Source of the DNA: Tritrichomonas musculus
Lineage: Eukaryota > Parabasalia > Tritrichomonadida > Tritrichomonadidae
NCBI GenBank assembly: GCA_039105265.1
Contig: JAPFFF010000011.1
Location: 4,588,001 to 4,652,000 of the forward strand
Direction of reading: 5' to 3'
Length of the DNA: 64,000 nucleotides
Made by a program: the position numbers and the translations under genes. A model generated the notes under the pieces. It did no database searches. It was not told where the DNA came from and was given only the letters and a program-made list of their open reading frames with translations. Below, piece after piece: positions 10,761 to 22,029 of this stretch. Each line of letters begins with the position of its first letter. Within the stretch, counting starts at the first letter, position 1.

Positions 10761-13700
10761 ATGAAAGTAAATGGGCCACTTCAAATTATTCCTGATTGCA
10801 TTTTTCTTCACGAATTTTCTGCGGGTGATCAAGACTCTGCAGAAGTATACGTTAAAAATATAGGGAAGTCTTCTGAAAGGATTCGTTTTTCAATCCCGCC
10901 AAATACTCCATTTTTTATATCAAATGCAGGAACAATTACATTGCCTCCTGGTCTTGAAACAAAAATTGAAATTAAATATACTGGTACAAAAGATGAAAAT
11001 CAAGAAATGAAATCAGCTTCTGATTCTCAAGCAATTAAACAATATAAGATTGACCTAAAATGTCAATGTCCGAGTGCATCGATTTCAATTCCGGTTATTG
11101 CTTCACCTCCTGCAGCTCGCCTAATGGTAGATCACCAAAACATACAACTTGGAAATGTATGTATTAATTCAGGTTTTAAATTTTCTTTTATCATAACAAA
11201 TCTTGGAGTTCTTGAAGGAAATTTTTCACTTTCTGCTGATAAAGGGGTTAACTCAATAGAAATTGTTCCACAACATGGAACAATTGAGCCAAGTAAAAAC
11301 CAAGAAATATCATGTATTATAAATCCAACTAAAGAAGGGGATTTAAAATTCAATATTAAAATAGAATCACAAGATTCTTTAGAAATTCCTCAGCCAATCA
11401 CTGTAACTGCTAAAGTTGTTCAAGATTCGATAAGTATTGAATACAATAATCAAGTTATTAGTGAGATCGATTTCCGAACTCTCTATATTGGACAAAAACG
11501 ATTAATCAAGACTATACTTCGAAATAAAGGATTGCATAGAAGGTCATTTGCAATAATACCACCGCAAGATACTCCCATAGGAGCATTACAATCAGGCAAA
11601 TCGAATCTTTTACTTCCAACATTTCGAAATATTAATGATGATTCGCATCCGATTTTTGGAGTGACTCCATCGGAAGGCATCTTAAATCCGCATGAAGCAG
11701 TCACTATAAATTTCATTTTCACGCCTCCAAACGACAACCAGCCAATAGATGATCTCGAAAATTCCTACAATCAATTTACCTCAATTCTCATTGTTGAGAC
11801 AGGTCAAAAAATTGACCTTCAACTATCAGGAAAGGGTGTTCGTCACATCATCAGTTTTTCGATGGTTGACTTTGTATTTGGCAAGGTCAATATTGGCGCA
11901 AAAGTGACACAATCATTGACTATCAGCAACGAGTCCCATTATTTGCCAACAACTTTTTCAATTAAACCGCTAGCTCAATATGGGTTTGAACCTAGTGAAG
12001 GCCTGATTGAGAGTGGCCAATCGAAGAAAGTAAGCATCACCTTTCATCCACGCAACTACGGCATTTTCAACACACAAACTCTTGTCACTTTTTCAGACAA
12101 ATTATTTTCAAAGAACATCAACTTATTCGCCCAGTGCGGCCAAATATCAACTCAACCATTTAAACGGTCACCGATCTGGGAGAAGAGTGAAGCAGCCATG
12201 TACGCAGTGCATCACCCTGGGAAGCTTGGATTGGGCCTTGATGAGATCAAGAAGCGAAACAAGCTTCGTTCGACATTCGACGGTTACATCACTGAATCAG
12301 CAGCCAAGAGGAAGATAAGATCAGCAATGGTCAGCCTCAGACAAACCGCCAAAAGCAACGCAATCTCGTGTTTGAAGCACACGCTCGGCGACGACTACAC
12401 GCAAGACGAATTAAATGAACAAATTGGCCTTGAATTGGCCACTCTGAAGGCCAAAAAAGGTGACACGCAAACAATAAAGAAAGGAGAAGGTCTCAAACCG
12501 CCAAACCCCGAAATTGACAGAAGACCTGCACCCCTTCAAGTGGCAAATCCTGAGAGATTCGGTGTCTTTAACGGTTCATCGTCAATGTCAAAATCACGAA
12601 GGTTAAATGATGCCAACTTTTCTTTGAATGAAAAAAGTGCCACTCTTAAGAAAAAGTTCCAAGCAAAACCGACAACTCCCCAGCAAATTAAAGAGTGCAA
12701 TGCAACGTTGACTCCTGCTCAGCAGCTCCAGATATTCGCATCGCACCAAACCGTCGATTTTGGCAAAATTTCCGTTTTTTCAACAGCAACAAAAACGTTC
12801 ACATTGACAAACGACCTTCAGCAATCTGTTCTTGCGACAATCAACTATGATTACGAAGAGTTGTCCTCATCGAGTCCTGTGTCACAAGTCATTGGTCCAA
12901 ACCAAACCGCCGGTTTTGAATTCAAATTCAAGTCTGAAAAACCACTGACTTTTGCCAAGCCAATTCAATACACAATAAACGGTCAACACACATTTCCTGT
13001 CAACATTGCAGCCCAAGTGATTCCAATTGACGTTCAGCTGTCACGTTCGTCGATTGAGTTTCGGTTTTCGCATGACTCTGACACGCCGATAGTGAAAGAA
13101 ACCGTCGCCTTGATAAACAAGAGTAACGGTCAAGCTCAATTCAATTTCACTGGCATGAATAACGTATTTTCATTGAATGTTGTCACTGGAACAATTAAAG
13201 CACTAAAGACAACAAACGTCGAAATTACATACAAGCCAACAAATCATCCTCACGACGAGCTGACTCTTGTTTTAAACATCGTTGGAGGACCTTCGCGTTC
13301 GCTGAAATTGATCGGCGATTGTGGCAGTCCAAAGTGCAGCCTTAGCAAGAGAAATATCGCATTTGGACTGATACCGATAGGTCTCACAAAAAGTCAGCAA
13401 TTGAAAATTTCAAATACAAGTGAAGACGATGCTATCTACACCGTTTCGCACAGCGATCTTTCAGAGTTGACTATTTCGCCAATGAATGGAATGATTCGCT
13501 CAAAAGAGAGTCAGTCATTTCAATTGACCTTCAAGTCAACTCGTCCTTATTCATTCAACATCCCAGTGACAGTTGCTATTGCAGGTGCGAATCCACTTGT
13601 GTTTCATGTCTCTGGCCAATCTGAGCTTCCGCAAGTTCAAATAAATCGGAATGAATTTGAATTTGGGAAGCTGTTTGTAGGATCAACGAAAGTGATTGAT

Positions 13701-16700
13701 GCAACACTCACGAATGTTGGACAGATTCCGGCGATTCTTTTCCTTGACTTGTCACAGCATCACGAGTTTCATATTGAGTATAATTCTGAGCTAAACGATT
13801 GTGTTGACAATGAAAAAGTGAATTCTATATTGATAACAACCGATCCCGTCTTTGTCACAAAATCTGAAACAGGAAGAACTTCGTCTGCTGCTGAATCATC
13901 GAGGTCTGTCACGTCAGATGATTCCAATTCAAAAGAAAACGGTTTGATCTATAGAATTTATATCGTTGAGGGTTCGTCTGTCAGTTTTAATCTTGTTTTT
14001 CAGCCAACTGAAGCGAATGATCATTCATTCGAGCTGCCGCTTACAATGATGAATAACTTGCACGATTCGTCATTCAATCTTCAGCCAATTGTTTCAGCCG
14101 ATGTTGTTCGTGCCCCTCTTTCTCTGTCGTCTACATCGATTAACTTCGGCGTCTCGCCGGTCTACGACGAGTCCAATCCTCACAGTCGGAGCGTTGTGAA
14201 TCAGCTTGTTTTGACAAACGAGTTCGGCGATTCTCTCGACTGGCAAATTGGATCCGAGGATGATTTGAATGGCAATTTGGGCGTCTTTTCAATTGAGCCT
14301 TGTAAGGGAACGATAGAAAATTCACGTAACCAGAAAGTTAACGTTCTCTTCCATCCAAAAGAAGCCGTTCTTTACAACGTCCTCCTTCCTGTGTACGTCA
14401 AAACAAGCAAGGAACAACAATTGATTGGAAAAGTGCAGCTTGTTGGAGTTGGCTCGAATTCTTTGTTGACAATGTCTTCTTATTCGGTCACTTTGCCAAC
14501 TGTCCCTTTGAATGTCAAAAGTGAAGTGACCGTTTATGTTCTAAACAGTGCTTTTATTGAGGCCAAGCTTGACGTGCAGTTGTCAGTTGACGAGAAAAGT
14601 TTCCCAATTCAAGTCTCTTTCCCTGAAGGAAACGTGATTCAGCATACAACCGCCAAATTGCCGGTTTTGTTGACATTCAAGTCGAGCAAACCGTTAAGCT
14701 TCTCAACACTTGTTGCCCTGGTTGATGAAAACGGTCAAGCTGTCACTTTTTCGGTTTCTTGCACGAGTGACAATTCAATTTTTTCTTTGTATCCACTTTT
14801 GAATACAACCGAAATTAATTTGAAAAGTAACCCTGGCAAGCCGATCCTCATTGAATTGCAAACCGTTAATAAAGTAACCGAAATAACCGCTCGGTTTAAT
14901 TCTGTTTCTGACTTTATTGAATTGAAAGGAGAACCGTTATTACAAACCGTTCAAAAGAAGGACATTGAATTCATTGTGAGATATTTGAATGCAACCGTCA
15001 TGAGCACTCAAATTATTGAGTTTCCTAACGACTTGATTAAAGATGATTTTGCTTTGTTCCTCGAATTGATAAGCAATTTAATGAATGGACGGAAAATGCA
15101 GCTCGAAAGTGACCGAAATGATTCACTAATTAAAGATCCAGCTCTTAAGCGGAGAGAAGTAATGAATCGTCTGTTGAAAGGTCTTAAATCTGTTGGTTGT
15201 CTTCTATCGTCCATCAAGCCTGAGTTTTTATTGAGTCTTTCTGATTTCTTGTCAATTATGAAAGGCAGAATAACGAAGCAGTTTCTCGGAATTGATCAAT
15301 TTAATTCGCCTGAAATCACCTCTTTCGATCAGCAAGAAGTGGCAGCTTTTGTATCATCGAAAGGATTCACAGACGCTCTTGTCCAGAGGATGAAAGTCCT
15401 TGAAGGTGTCTACGCAAATCTGTCGAACGAGGCTTGGTTGTTTGTCATCATGCAGGCCGTTAAAGTCTTCATAATTGGTCGTATCACGTATGGCAGGCTT
15501 TCGGAGACACCTGGAGTTTCGGACACGATCAAGCAGCTGAAGCAAATAACATCAAAGTTCTCAGCAGGTGATGAACTATTGAGTGCTGTCAACAGATCAT
15601 CGAAAAGCATCTCTTCATCGAACATTTACAGTGTCGGTGAAGGTGTCCTTTTGAATTGGATCTCGCTGAACAATTGTAAGTTTTCTGAGGACCTTGAAAA
15701 GTCGGTGATTAATTTTGCTGACTTGTCTGATTCTGTTGCTTTTATGTCACTTTTTCGGAACAACACAACTGTCTTTAACTCTAGTCTGAACAGTTTGCCT
15801 AATGAGATCAACCAGAAAGAGTCAAACGCAATTGAGATCATCAACGCAATGAAGTCTTTGAAGCTCGGCTTCATTCCGAAAGCGAATGAAATCGTGAAAG
15901 GTTCTTTGGTCAGTCTTTGCCTTGTCTCTGCCTATCTGTTTGAAACGCTGCCTAACTTTCTGCCAAAGGCGACGGTTGAGTTCAGCACATCACTTCATAA
16001 AACCGTTAAAAAAACGGTTAATATTACCAATCCTTCTAAGACAGAAATCACTTACAACGCTTCGATAAAAGGCAATCCTAATTATGCAATTGAGAACGAG
16101 TCGGTGACAATACAAGCTAATGGAGAGGTTGACTTTCCAATAAGCTTCACTGCACGCTCATTGAAAACGGTTACTGGACGGTTAACGTTGATTCCTAGTC
16201 GTCCTAGACTGGTCAGCAAAACTGAAGGAAATTCTGACGAAAAGTGCCAACTTCCACTTTTTTACTCGCCAGTTGTCATTGATTTGACATCAAATGTCAC
16301 CTTGACATCACCTGATCTTTCATTCAATATTGAAGGGATGATATACCAACCGACTAAGCTCTCAATTCCTCTCAAAAACTTCATCGGCGTTCCGTGCAGT
16401 GCGAGACTGAAGACAAAAATAATTCGTTTGATTGACGAAAATGGGAAGCAAATCAAGCAAGAGTTGCCATTCCCTCAGGAAGTGTCAAACATGATCAGCC
16501 AGCAGCACGAGCATCAAGAAAGCACGAATCAAGAAGGTTTGTTTAACTCGTTCATTGAAAAGCATAAAATGTTCATTTTCAGTATGAATGAGATTGATTT
16601 TGCTGACTCAAATTCAGAAGTGACAATTGAGGTTGAATTTGTTCCACTTCAACTTGGCACTTTTCGTTGTATTGCACTTTTTTCGGACGATAAGAAAGGT

Positions 16701-19535
16701 GAATTTGTCATTGAAATTGTCGCCAAATCGACGCTGCCTCAGCCGATTGAATTTGCTGCTGGAAAGTTCAAAATAGAAGTCGACAAAAAGCTGACGAATG
16801 CCGTCCCTGTTGATCTGTTGAACATGAACCTGGTGCGCGCTCTCGCCTACTCGATAGAGAAGAGCAGCAACATCAACTCAACAATCACTGAAAGACGATT
16901 CAAAGACCTTCTCTTTCGGAAAGAGAAAGAAATCGAGCTTGTTTACAAGCAATCGTTCACAACGAAGAATTTCACGTTGATTAACAGTTCCACTCAATTT
17001 TTTGAGACACCAAAAGAGCTGTCTTTATTCAAACCTGCACTGAACGATACGCTCTCAAAAAGTTCAAAAATGAATTCAATTCAAATCACTTTTAAACCTT
17101 CTAAACCCGGAAATTATCCGTTAAGAATCCTCCTCATTTCTGATAATGACGTTAGACTTTTCAATATAAAGGCAATAGGAATTGAGGCGACTAAAGAAAT
17201 TTCACTCGATTTTCAAACGGTCGTCGGAAGAATCGTTCAACAAGATATTCCTTTAAATAATCCTTCTAATAACCAATGGACTTATAAAATATCAATCCAG
17301 GGCGATAAGGCTTTCAATGTCCCTCAAAGAATTTCAATTAAACCGCACGAAAAAGCGGTTGTGCCTGTAACTTTGAAACCTTTGAAAATGGGAACTTTTT
17401 CTGCATCGTTGACAATTTTTAATTTGGTAAATGAGTCAACTTTGGTTTACAAATTGTCGGCAAATGTCGATGAGCCGCCTGCTGAAGAAAAAATTATTAT
17501 CAAATGTAATGCACGTAAGACATCTAATCAGTCTATCAAGGTTAAAAGTTCAATTATTAAAAATGGAAAGGTTCAGGTTTCATCAACAATTCCAATTATT
17601 TCTTTTGGATCTGACTATGAATTTGTTGATGGTGAATTGAATCCTGAATTTTGTTATTCTATTTACGCACCAAGAAGTGGATTGGCTGTTGGAACAATCA
17701 CTTTTTCAGACCCTTTAACAAACAATAAACTTTGGTACATATTAGAAATTCATGTTGATTCCCCGGCCCCAGAGGAAACAATAAATGTCAACACAGTAGC
17801 TAGAAAAAGTGTTATTTTGAATATCCCAATTGAAAATCCAAAGAATCAAGCTGCTAAGTTTTCTGTTATTCTGAGTGATGATGATATGATTGGTGAAAAA
17901 TGTTTCATTGCTGAACCAAATAAATCTACTAATTATACCGTTGAGATATCACCATTAAAAGAGGTTAAAAGGATGTCATCCGTTTACTTTTATTCTGATG
18001 AAGATGGAGAATTTTGGTATTCATTAAAAATTGAAGCAAGTAAGCCTCCTGATAATATAATTGCTCCTTTAACTTCTCCAATCGGTAAATATGCATCAAC
18101 CTTTGTAACATTAACTAATCCGACAGATAAAATTGTATCATTCCGCTCTGAAAATGACAACATGGCCTCTTTTCAAGTAATCTCCAAAAAGATTATTCAA
18201 TTAAATCCGCATGAAAAGAAAAATGTTGAAATCCGCTACATCCCATCATCAATTGGTAAAAAAGAAGCTGCCTCAATTTGCTTCAAATCAAATGAGGTTG
18301 GAGATTGGATTTATAAACTCACAGGAACAGGGAAGCCTCCACAGCCATTATCGCCAATTATATTAAATTCCTCAATCAATTCTACAAGCTCAGCATTTAT
18401 TTTATTTAACAATCCATTCCAATCACCTTCAAAGTTTCTTGTCTCACTATCTACTTCCTTGGAATCGAAAACAAATGAACCATCTGAAGATAATTACAAT
18501 GATGATGAAAATGAAATCTTCAAAATACTTATTAAAAAGAAGACTTTTACTTTATCAAAGTTTGGAGAAGAGTTTCAAGTTCCTTTTGTCTTCTCACCAA
18601 CTAAAGCAGGTAAGTTTGAAGCTCACATTGTCATTGCAGCTCTTGGATCAGCACGAAATCCAGCTCCAGACAGCCAAACTGTTCCAGACTTGACTTGGAT
18701 TTATCCAATTATAGGTAACTCGTTGACCAATGACACTCCAAAAGTAAGAACAATTAGAACAAAAGCGCATTTGCCCATTAGTGAAAAAATGAACTTCCCT
18801 TTGCCAGGTGAAAGTGAGTCATTCGATTCATCTGAATATAAAATGGAACTTTTGATTCCTCCTAGCTACGATTTTGTAAGAAATTGCATCGATTTTAGAG
18901 CTATTTCAATTAATAGATATGAAAATTCCATTGATTTGAACGTCGAGGTTAAATTTTCGCCTTTAAGACCGTTTTCTGTTTTAGGAACATTAAGTGTGAA
19001 AAATCCGCTGGGACAAGAATGGCAATTTCAATTGGACTTGAAGGTTGAATGTGGAAAGCCAAATGGAATGATTGTTGTTGAAAGTTTGCTGAATAAACAA
19101 GGTGCAGCTAAATGTATCATCGATAGCACATTTCCTTCACAAACTCCATTTCATGCTTATTTTGTTCATGGATCAGCAGCTGAATTTCATGTTGAGCCTG
19201 AACATGGTCTTATTCACCAATCTCTCGGAAATTCAACAGAGTTGCCTATTACAATTTTCTTTGAACCGAAAATGTATGGAAAATTACTAAAAGGATTACT
19301 TGTTATTGATACACTCGACGCGCAATATCTGTTTGAAGTTTTTGGAAAAACTCCTGATTATGTTCCTCCGATTGCTCAGCCAGACAGTGCTCGTTTAGGA
19401 ACTCATCTTACTGATGAGGAATCTCATGTAATACAACCATTTGTAAAGAAAAAGAGAAATGTTATTAAGGATAATATTGAAGGTGCAAAAATTGCAAAGC
19501 CAAGGGTTAAGACTAGTCATGTTAACTTCCGTTAA
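10761..19535 (+). CDS. CFAP47: CFAP47-like cilia- and flagella-associated protein
   Basis: A 2,924-residue protein from ATG 10761; the frame is open a little further upstream, but only through a TTG. It is built of many ASH/MSP-like immunoglobulin-fold repeats, with recurrent patterns such as FGKVNIG, FGLIPIGLTKSQQLKISN and FGKLFVGSTKVIDATLTNVG. Residues about 1520-1740 form a divergent calponin-homology region. It ends in SAYLFETLPNFLPKATVEF followed by NPSKTEITYNASIKG, which matches the CH-to-ASH junction of vertebrate CFAP47 closely. Human CFAP47 is of similar size (about 3,190 residues). The family is required for sperm flagella and is placed in the axonemal central-pair region. In a trichomonad it should act in the anterior and recurrent flagella. 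The C-terminus is basic. It is a single intact frame with no sign of decay. Confidence 0.87.
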   Translation: MKVNGPLQIIPDCIFLHEFSAGDQDSAEVYVKNIGKSSERIRFSIPPNTPFFISNAGTITLPPGLETKIEIKYTGTKDENQEMKSASDSQAIKQYKIDLKCQCPSASISIPVIASPPAARLMVDHQNIQLGNVCINSGFKFSFIITNLGVLEGNFSLSADKGVNSIEIVPQHGTIEPSKNQEISCIINPTKEGDLKFNIKIESQDSLEIPQPITVTAKVVQDSISIEYNNQVISEIDFRTLYIGQKRLIKTILRNKGLHRRSFAIIPPQDTPIGALQSGKSNLLLPTFRNINDDSHPIFGVTPSEGILNPHEAVTINFIFTPPNDNQPIDDLENSYNQFTSILIVETGQKIDLQLSGKGVRHIISFSMVDFVFGKVNIGAKVTQSLTISNESHYLPTTFSIKPLAQYGFEPSEGLIESGQSKKVSITFHPRNYGIFNTQTLVTFSDKLFSKNINLFAQCGQISTQPFKRSPIWEKSEAAMYAVHHPGKLGLGLDEIKKRNKLRSTFDGYITESAAKRKIRSAMVSLRQTAKSNAISCLKHTLGDDYTQDELNEQIGLELATLKAKKGDTQTIKKGEGLKPPNPEIDRRPAPLQVANPERFGVFNGSSSMSKSRRLNDANFSLNEKSATLKKKFQAKPTTPQQIKECNATLTPAQQLQIFASHQTVDFGKISVFSTATKTFTLTNDLQQSVLATINYDYEELSSSSPVSQVIGPNQTAGFEFKFKSEKPLTFAKPIQYTINGQHTFPVNIAAQVIPIDVQLSRSSIEFRFSHDSDTPIVKETVALINKSNGQAQFNFTGMNNVFSLNVVTGTIKALKTTNVEITYKPTNHPHDELTLVLNIVGGPSRSLKLIGDCGSPKCSLSKRNIAFGLIPIGLTKSQQLKISNTSEDDAIYTVSHSDLSELTISPMNGMIRSKESQSFQLTFKSTRPYSFNIPVTVAIAGANPLVFHVSGQSELPQVQINRNEFEFGKLFVGSTKVIDATLTNVGQIPAILFLDLSQHHEFHIEYNSELNDCVDNEKVNSILITTDPVFVTKSETGRTSSAAESSRSVTSDDSNSKENGLIYRIYIVEGSSVSFNLVFQPTEANDHSFELPLTMMNNLHDSSFNLQPIVSADVVRAPLSLSSTSINFGVSPVYDESNPHSRSVVNQLVLTNEFGDSLDWQIGSEDDLNGNLGVFSIEPCKGTIENSRNQKVNVLFHPKEAVLYNVLLPVYVKTSKEQQLIGKVQLVGVGSNSLLTMSSYSVTLPTVPLNVKSEVTVYVLNSAFIEAKLDVQLSVDEKSFPIQVSFPEGNVIQHTTAKLPVLLTFKSSKPLSFSTLVALVDENGQAVTFSVSCTSDNSIFSLYPLLNTTEINLKSNPGKPILIELQTVNKVTEITARFNSVSDFIELKGEPLLQTVQKKDIEFIVRYLNATVMSTQIIEFPNDLIKDDFALFLELISNLMNGRKMQLESDRNDSLIKDPALKRREVMNRLLKGLKSVGCLLSSIKPEFLLSLSDFLSIMKGRITKQFLGIDQFNSPEITSFDQQEVAAFVSSKGFTDALVQRMKVLEGVYANLSNEAWLFVIMQAVKVFIIGRITYGRLSETPGVSDTIKQLKQITSKFSAGDELLSAVNRSSKSISSSNIYSVGEGVLLNWISLNNCKFSEDLEKSVINFADLSDSVAFMSLFRNNTTVFNSSLNSLPNEINQKESNAIEIINAMKSLKLGFIPKANEIVKGSLVSLCLVSAYLFETLPNFLPKATVEFSTSLHKTVKKTVNITNPSKTEITYNASIKGNPNYAIENESVTIQANGEVDFPISFTARSLKTVTGRLTLIPSRPRLVSKTEGNSDEKCQLPLFYSPVVIDLTSNVTLTSPDLSFNIEGMIYQPTKLSIPLKNFIGVPCSARLKTKIIRLIDENGKQIKQELPFPQEVSNMISQQHEHQESTNQEGLFNSFIEKHKMFIFSMNEIDFADSNSEVTIEVEFVPLQLGTFRCIALFSDDKKGEFVIEIVAKSTLPQPIEFAAGKFKIEVDKKLTNAVPVDLLNMNLVRALAYSIEKSSNINSTITERRFKDLLFRKEKEIELVYKQSFTTKNFTLINSSTQFFETPKELSLFKPALNDTLSKSSKMNSIQITFKPSKPGNYPLRILLISDNDVRLFNIKAIGIEATKEISLDFQTVVGRIVQQDIPLNNPSNNQWTYKISIQGDKAFNVPQRISIKPHEKAVVPVTLKPLKMGTFSASLTIFNLVNESTLVYKLSANVDEPPAEEKIIIKCNARKTSNQSIKVKSSIIKNGKVQVSSTIPIISFGSDYEFVDGELNPEFCYSIYAPRSGLAVGTITFSDPLTNNKLWYILEIHVDSPAPEETINVNTVARKSVILNIPIENPKNQAAKFSVILSDDDMIGEKCFIAEPNKSTNYTVEISPLKEVKRMSSVYFYSDEDGEFWYSLKIEASKPPDNIIAPLTSPIGKYASTFVTLTNPTDKIVSFRSENDNMASFQVISKKIIQLNPHEKKNVEIRYIPSSIGKKEAASICFKSNEVGDWIYKLTGTGKPPQPLSPIILNSSINSTSSAFILFNNPFQSPSKFLVSLSTSLESKTNEPSEDNYNDDENEIFKILIKKKTFTLSKFGEEFQVPFVFSPTKAGKFEAHIVIAALGSARNPAPDSQTVPDLTWIYPIIGNSLTNDTPKVRTIRTKAHLPISEKMNFPLPGESESFDSSEYKMELLIPPSYDFVRNCIDFRAISINRYENSIDLNVEVKFSPLRPFSVLGTLSVKNPLGQEWQFQLDLKVECGKPNGMIVVESLLNKQGAAKCIIDSTFPSQTPFHAYFVHGSAAEFHVEPEHGLIHQSLGNSTELPITIFFEPKMYGKLLKGLLVIDTLDAQYLFEVFGKTPDYVPPIAQPDSARLGTHLTDEESHVIQPFVKKKRNVIKDNIEGAKIAKPRVKTSHVNFR

Positions 19536-19796
19536 TGATTTTAATATATATTTGTAATAATTTGTTGTTTTTTTTATATAGTAATTTGTTATTTTATTTA
19601 TAAATAGTATATTGTATTTAATTGTATTGGTATATTAGTATTATCATTCTTTGAAGACAAAAAATCATCAATTTATTTATTGCATTTGTGAAGTATTCTG
19701 AAGAATTTATCAATTTTTTTCTGAAATCTAAGAAAAATCAATTCAAAATTGAGTTTACCAAAGAAAAAATCGTATTTTTTTTCTTCAAAAAATAAA

Positions 19797-21065
19797 ATGA
19801 TAAAAACTACATCAAGACCAGTTACAGGTTATGAAAAAATATATATTGGATCAAACGAAAGATGTCAATTTGCAGTTGAAGTAAGTGATCCTGGCCTAGT
19901 TCCTAAAATTATCAGAAATCTCGAACACTATATTCTTGGATTTCATTTGAGGCTTGAAGATTTAAATTTAGTTTATCATAATGATCCAATTAATATTCTT
20001 ACAATTCCCAAAAACATAAAAAATGTAAGGCAAGCTTGTGAATATGTTGATACCATTAATTTCGACTACAAAGATACATTTTCAATAATAGCAGCTAATG
20101 AAAATACAGTTGCAATCAATGTTGGACATCTCATTTGTGATGGTGGATTCTTTATCGAAATATTTGATAAATTATTATTAGATGAGCCACCTCCAATGAA
20201 ATCATATTTCCCAATTACAACAAATGATACTTTTCCAGAGGAACTATCTAAGATAACAAAAGAAGATGTTCAAATGCATCAAGAATGGATGAGCAAACTT
20301 ACACCTCTACGCTGGAGCAAAAATTATAAAGAATTGCAAAAGAAAGTTGACAATGATACAAAATGCAAATATTATCCTATTGAAATACCTGCCAAAGATA
20401 CTCAATTTTTTAAGTCCAAAATGAATTTAACTGATTTATACATGACAAGCTTTGCACTATCAATTATGGGTTTAAATGGAAAGTTGAGCTCAAATTTTGG
20501 AATTAGTAATTGTGTTAACATAAGGCAATTTCTTCCATCTTCTAAAAGAGATATTTCCAATACACAAAATACTTCAGAATTCAGTGTCATTGCCAATAAT
20601 GCAAATTCTAAAATGACAATTCGTGAACTTGCAAAATCTTTTCGATCTGATCTCGCTTCAAAATTAAAAGATGGCAAAGTATCATTGGCAGCTTATCAAA
20701 GCTTATTTGCAGATGGCTACAAATATGACAACGAATGTTGTTGTTTCCCTGAGCTTTCAAATATTGGTAGGTTCAAAGTTAATGAAAAATATTCAAGCCT
20801 AATTAATGATATGTGGGTACAGCAAACAATGCGAGCCAAAGTAACAGAAATTGCAATAGCTGTTTTAGCTTTTTCGAAGGATAAATATGGTGAAAACACT
20901 TTGGTTACAAGATTACAGCAACCTATATCAGTGATCAATGATGATGATGCACAGTTGTTAATGAAATCCATTGTCCACATGATGAAGGATGTTCCTGCTG
21001 ATGTTTCTGTTCAAGATGCTTATGATGAATTGAGAAGATTCCAAAATATTATAAGAAAAGAATAA
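19797..21065 (+). CDS. Condensation-fold acyltransferase-like protein (HxxxDG)
   Basis: A 422-residue protein from ATG 19797, chosen over an upstream in-frame TTG. Residues 111-117 read HLICDGG, matching the HxxxDG catalytic motif of CoA-dependent acyltransferases, condensation domains and alcohol acetyltransferases; the His would be the general base. The N-terminal block (RPVTGYEKIYIG, then a beta-alpha-beta pattern) and the later NCVNIRQFLP segment fit the two-lobed fold of this superfamily, whose usual length is 400-480 residues. The substrate cannot be told from sequence. No signal peptide or membrane segment is seen. The stop codon sits in TAAATT, so the TAAA poly(A) context overlaps it. 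It lies 3' of CFAP47 on the same strand, with a 261-bp AT-rich spacer between. Confidence 0.5.
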   Translation: MIKTTSRPVTGYEKIYIGSNERCQFAVEVSDPGLVPKIIRNLEHYILGFHLRLEDLNLVYHNDPINILTIPKNIKNVRQACEYVDTINFDYKDTFSIIAANENTVAINVGHLICDGGFFIEIFDKLLLDEPPPMKSYFPITTNDTFPEELSKITKEDVQMHQEWMSKLTPLRWSKNYKELQKKVDNDTKCKYYPIEIPAKDTQFFKSKMNLTDLYMTSFALSIMGLNGKLSSNFGISNCVNIRQFLPSSKRDISNTQNTSEFSVIANNANSKMTIRELAKSFRSDLASKLKDGKVSLAAYQSLFADGYKYDNECCCFPELSNIGRFKVNEKYSSLINDMWVQQTMRAKVTEIAIAVLAFSKDKYGENTLVTRLQQPISVINDDDAQLLMKSIVHMMKDVPADVSVQDAYDELRRFQNIIRKE

Positions 21066-22029
21066 ATTAATTTAATTTATTCCTATAAATTTAGTTAAAT
21101 AAAAGTTTTGAATAAACTTTTACTTATTTTTGCTTTATGTTGTTATTATTTTTAAACCGATTTCGCGATTTCGTGCTAGAAATGAGCTCAGCTATTGAGG
21201 GTGTCAAAAGGAAATAATCATTGATAGAGTAAAATCAAGCAGTATTTAGAAAAGAATGTTGATAATTGAAGAATTGTAAAAAAAAATCTTTTCAAACAAA
21301 TCTACCATAATATATTCTATTTTAATTAAAGTCAACATGAATTCTCAAGCTTCAAACTATGTAAAATGATGTGAATGTCTATTACCATGGAGATGAATCA
21401 AATATCGGCAAGATGCAAGTAAATTATCTGGTGTTATTAGTAATATATACTATTAATCAATAGAATGAAGCAAAAGAGATATATGTTAAAGAAGTAGAAC
21501 TTGATGAGAACACTCATATACAGCATAAGGTAGTTTTTTCCCATATATCAACTTATCACCTATCGACTAATCATCATACCAAATCTTTCATGAAGCAAAG
21601 AAGAAGAACTATATGTATCAATGTTTTGTATATTCATGAATACAATCAGGTATGTTTACAGAAGAAGAAATAGATGAAGTACGCTTTTTTGTTCATAGAA
21701 GAACTATACCTATTAACAAAATATTTTAGGTAGTAATGGTAAGTTTGTTAGGGGACCAGATAGGTTAGTACTACTGGAAATGCAAAACTACTAAACTTCT
21801 ATGGACATGCAAAACTTCAATGAGATGAACCATGCAATTATATTCATCATCGACCAAAAAATAGATGGATCGTATGTGATTTATCGTTAAGATTTGAATC
21901 GTTATATGATGGTGTAAATGTATCGAATACGTATCAAAAACATATCGAAATCGACTTTTTAATAAAAAGGGGAGATATCGGGTTAATTTTAACCCATTAA
22001 CCAACGACGTGATTCATGAGTGATTCTGA
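21066..22029. other. Gene-free left flank of the foreign-looking island
   Basis: No confident gene. Short coding-like stretches occur on the plus strand around 21,360-21,730, including MFTEEEIDEVRFFVHRRT near 21.65 kb. They are separated by segments that begin GTA and end TAG or CAG. The motif ATGCAAAACT recurs around 21.78 and 21.80 kb. From about 21.9 kb the composition shifts towards the island (more CG and GTTAA). I cannot place the exact left boundary. Confidence 0.4.

Noticed and set aside
14140-15874. Several antisense frames inside the CFAP47 gene
   Set aside because: They are shadows of the intact 2,924-residue frame and show no protein-like conservation.
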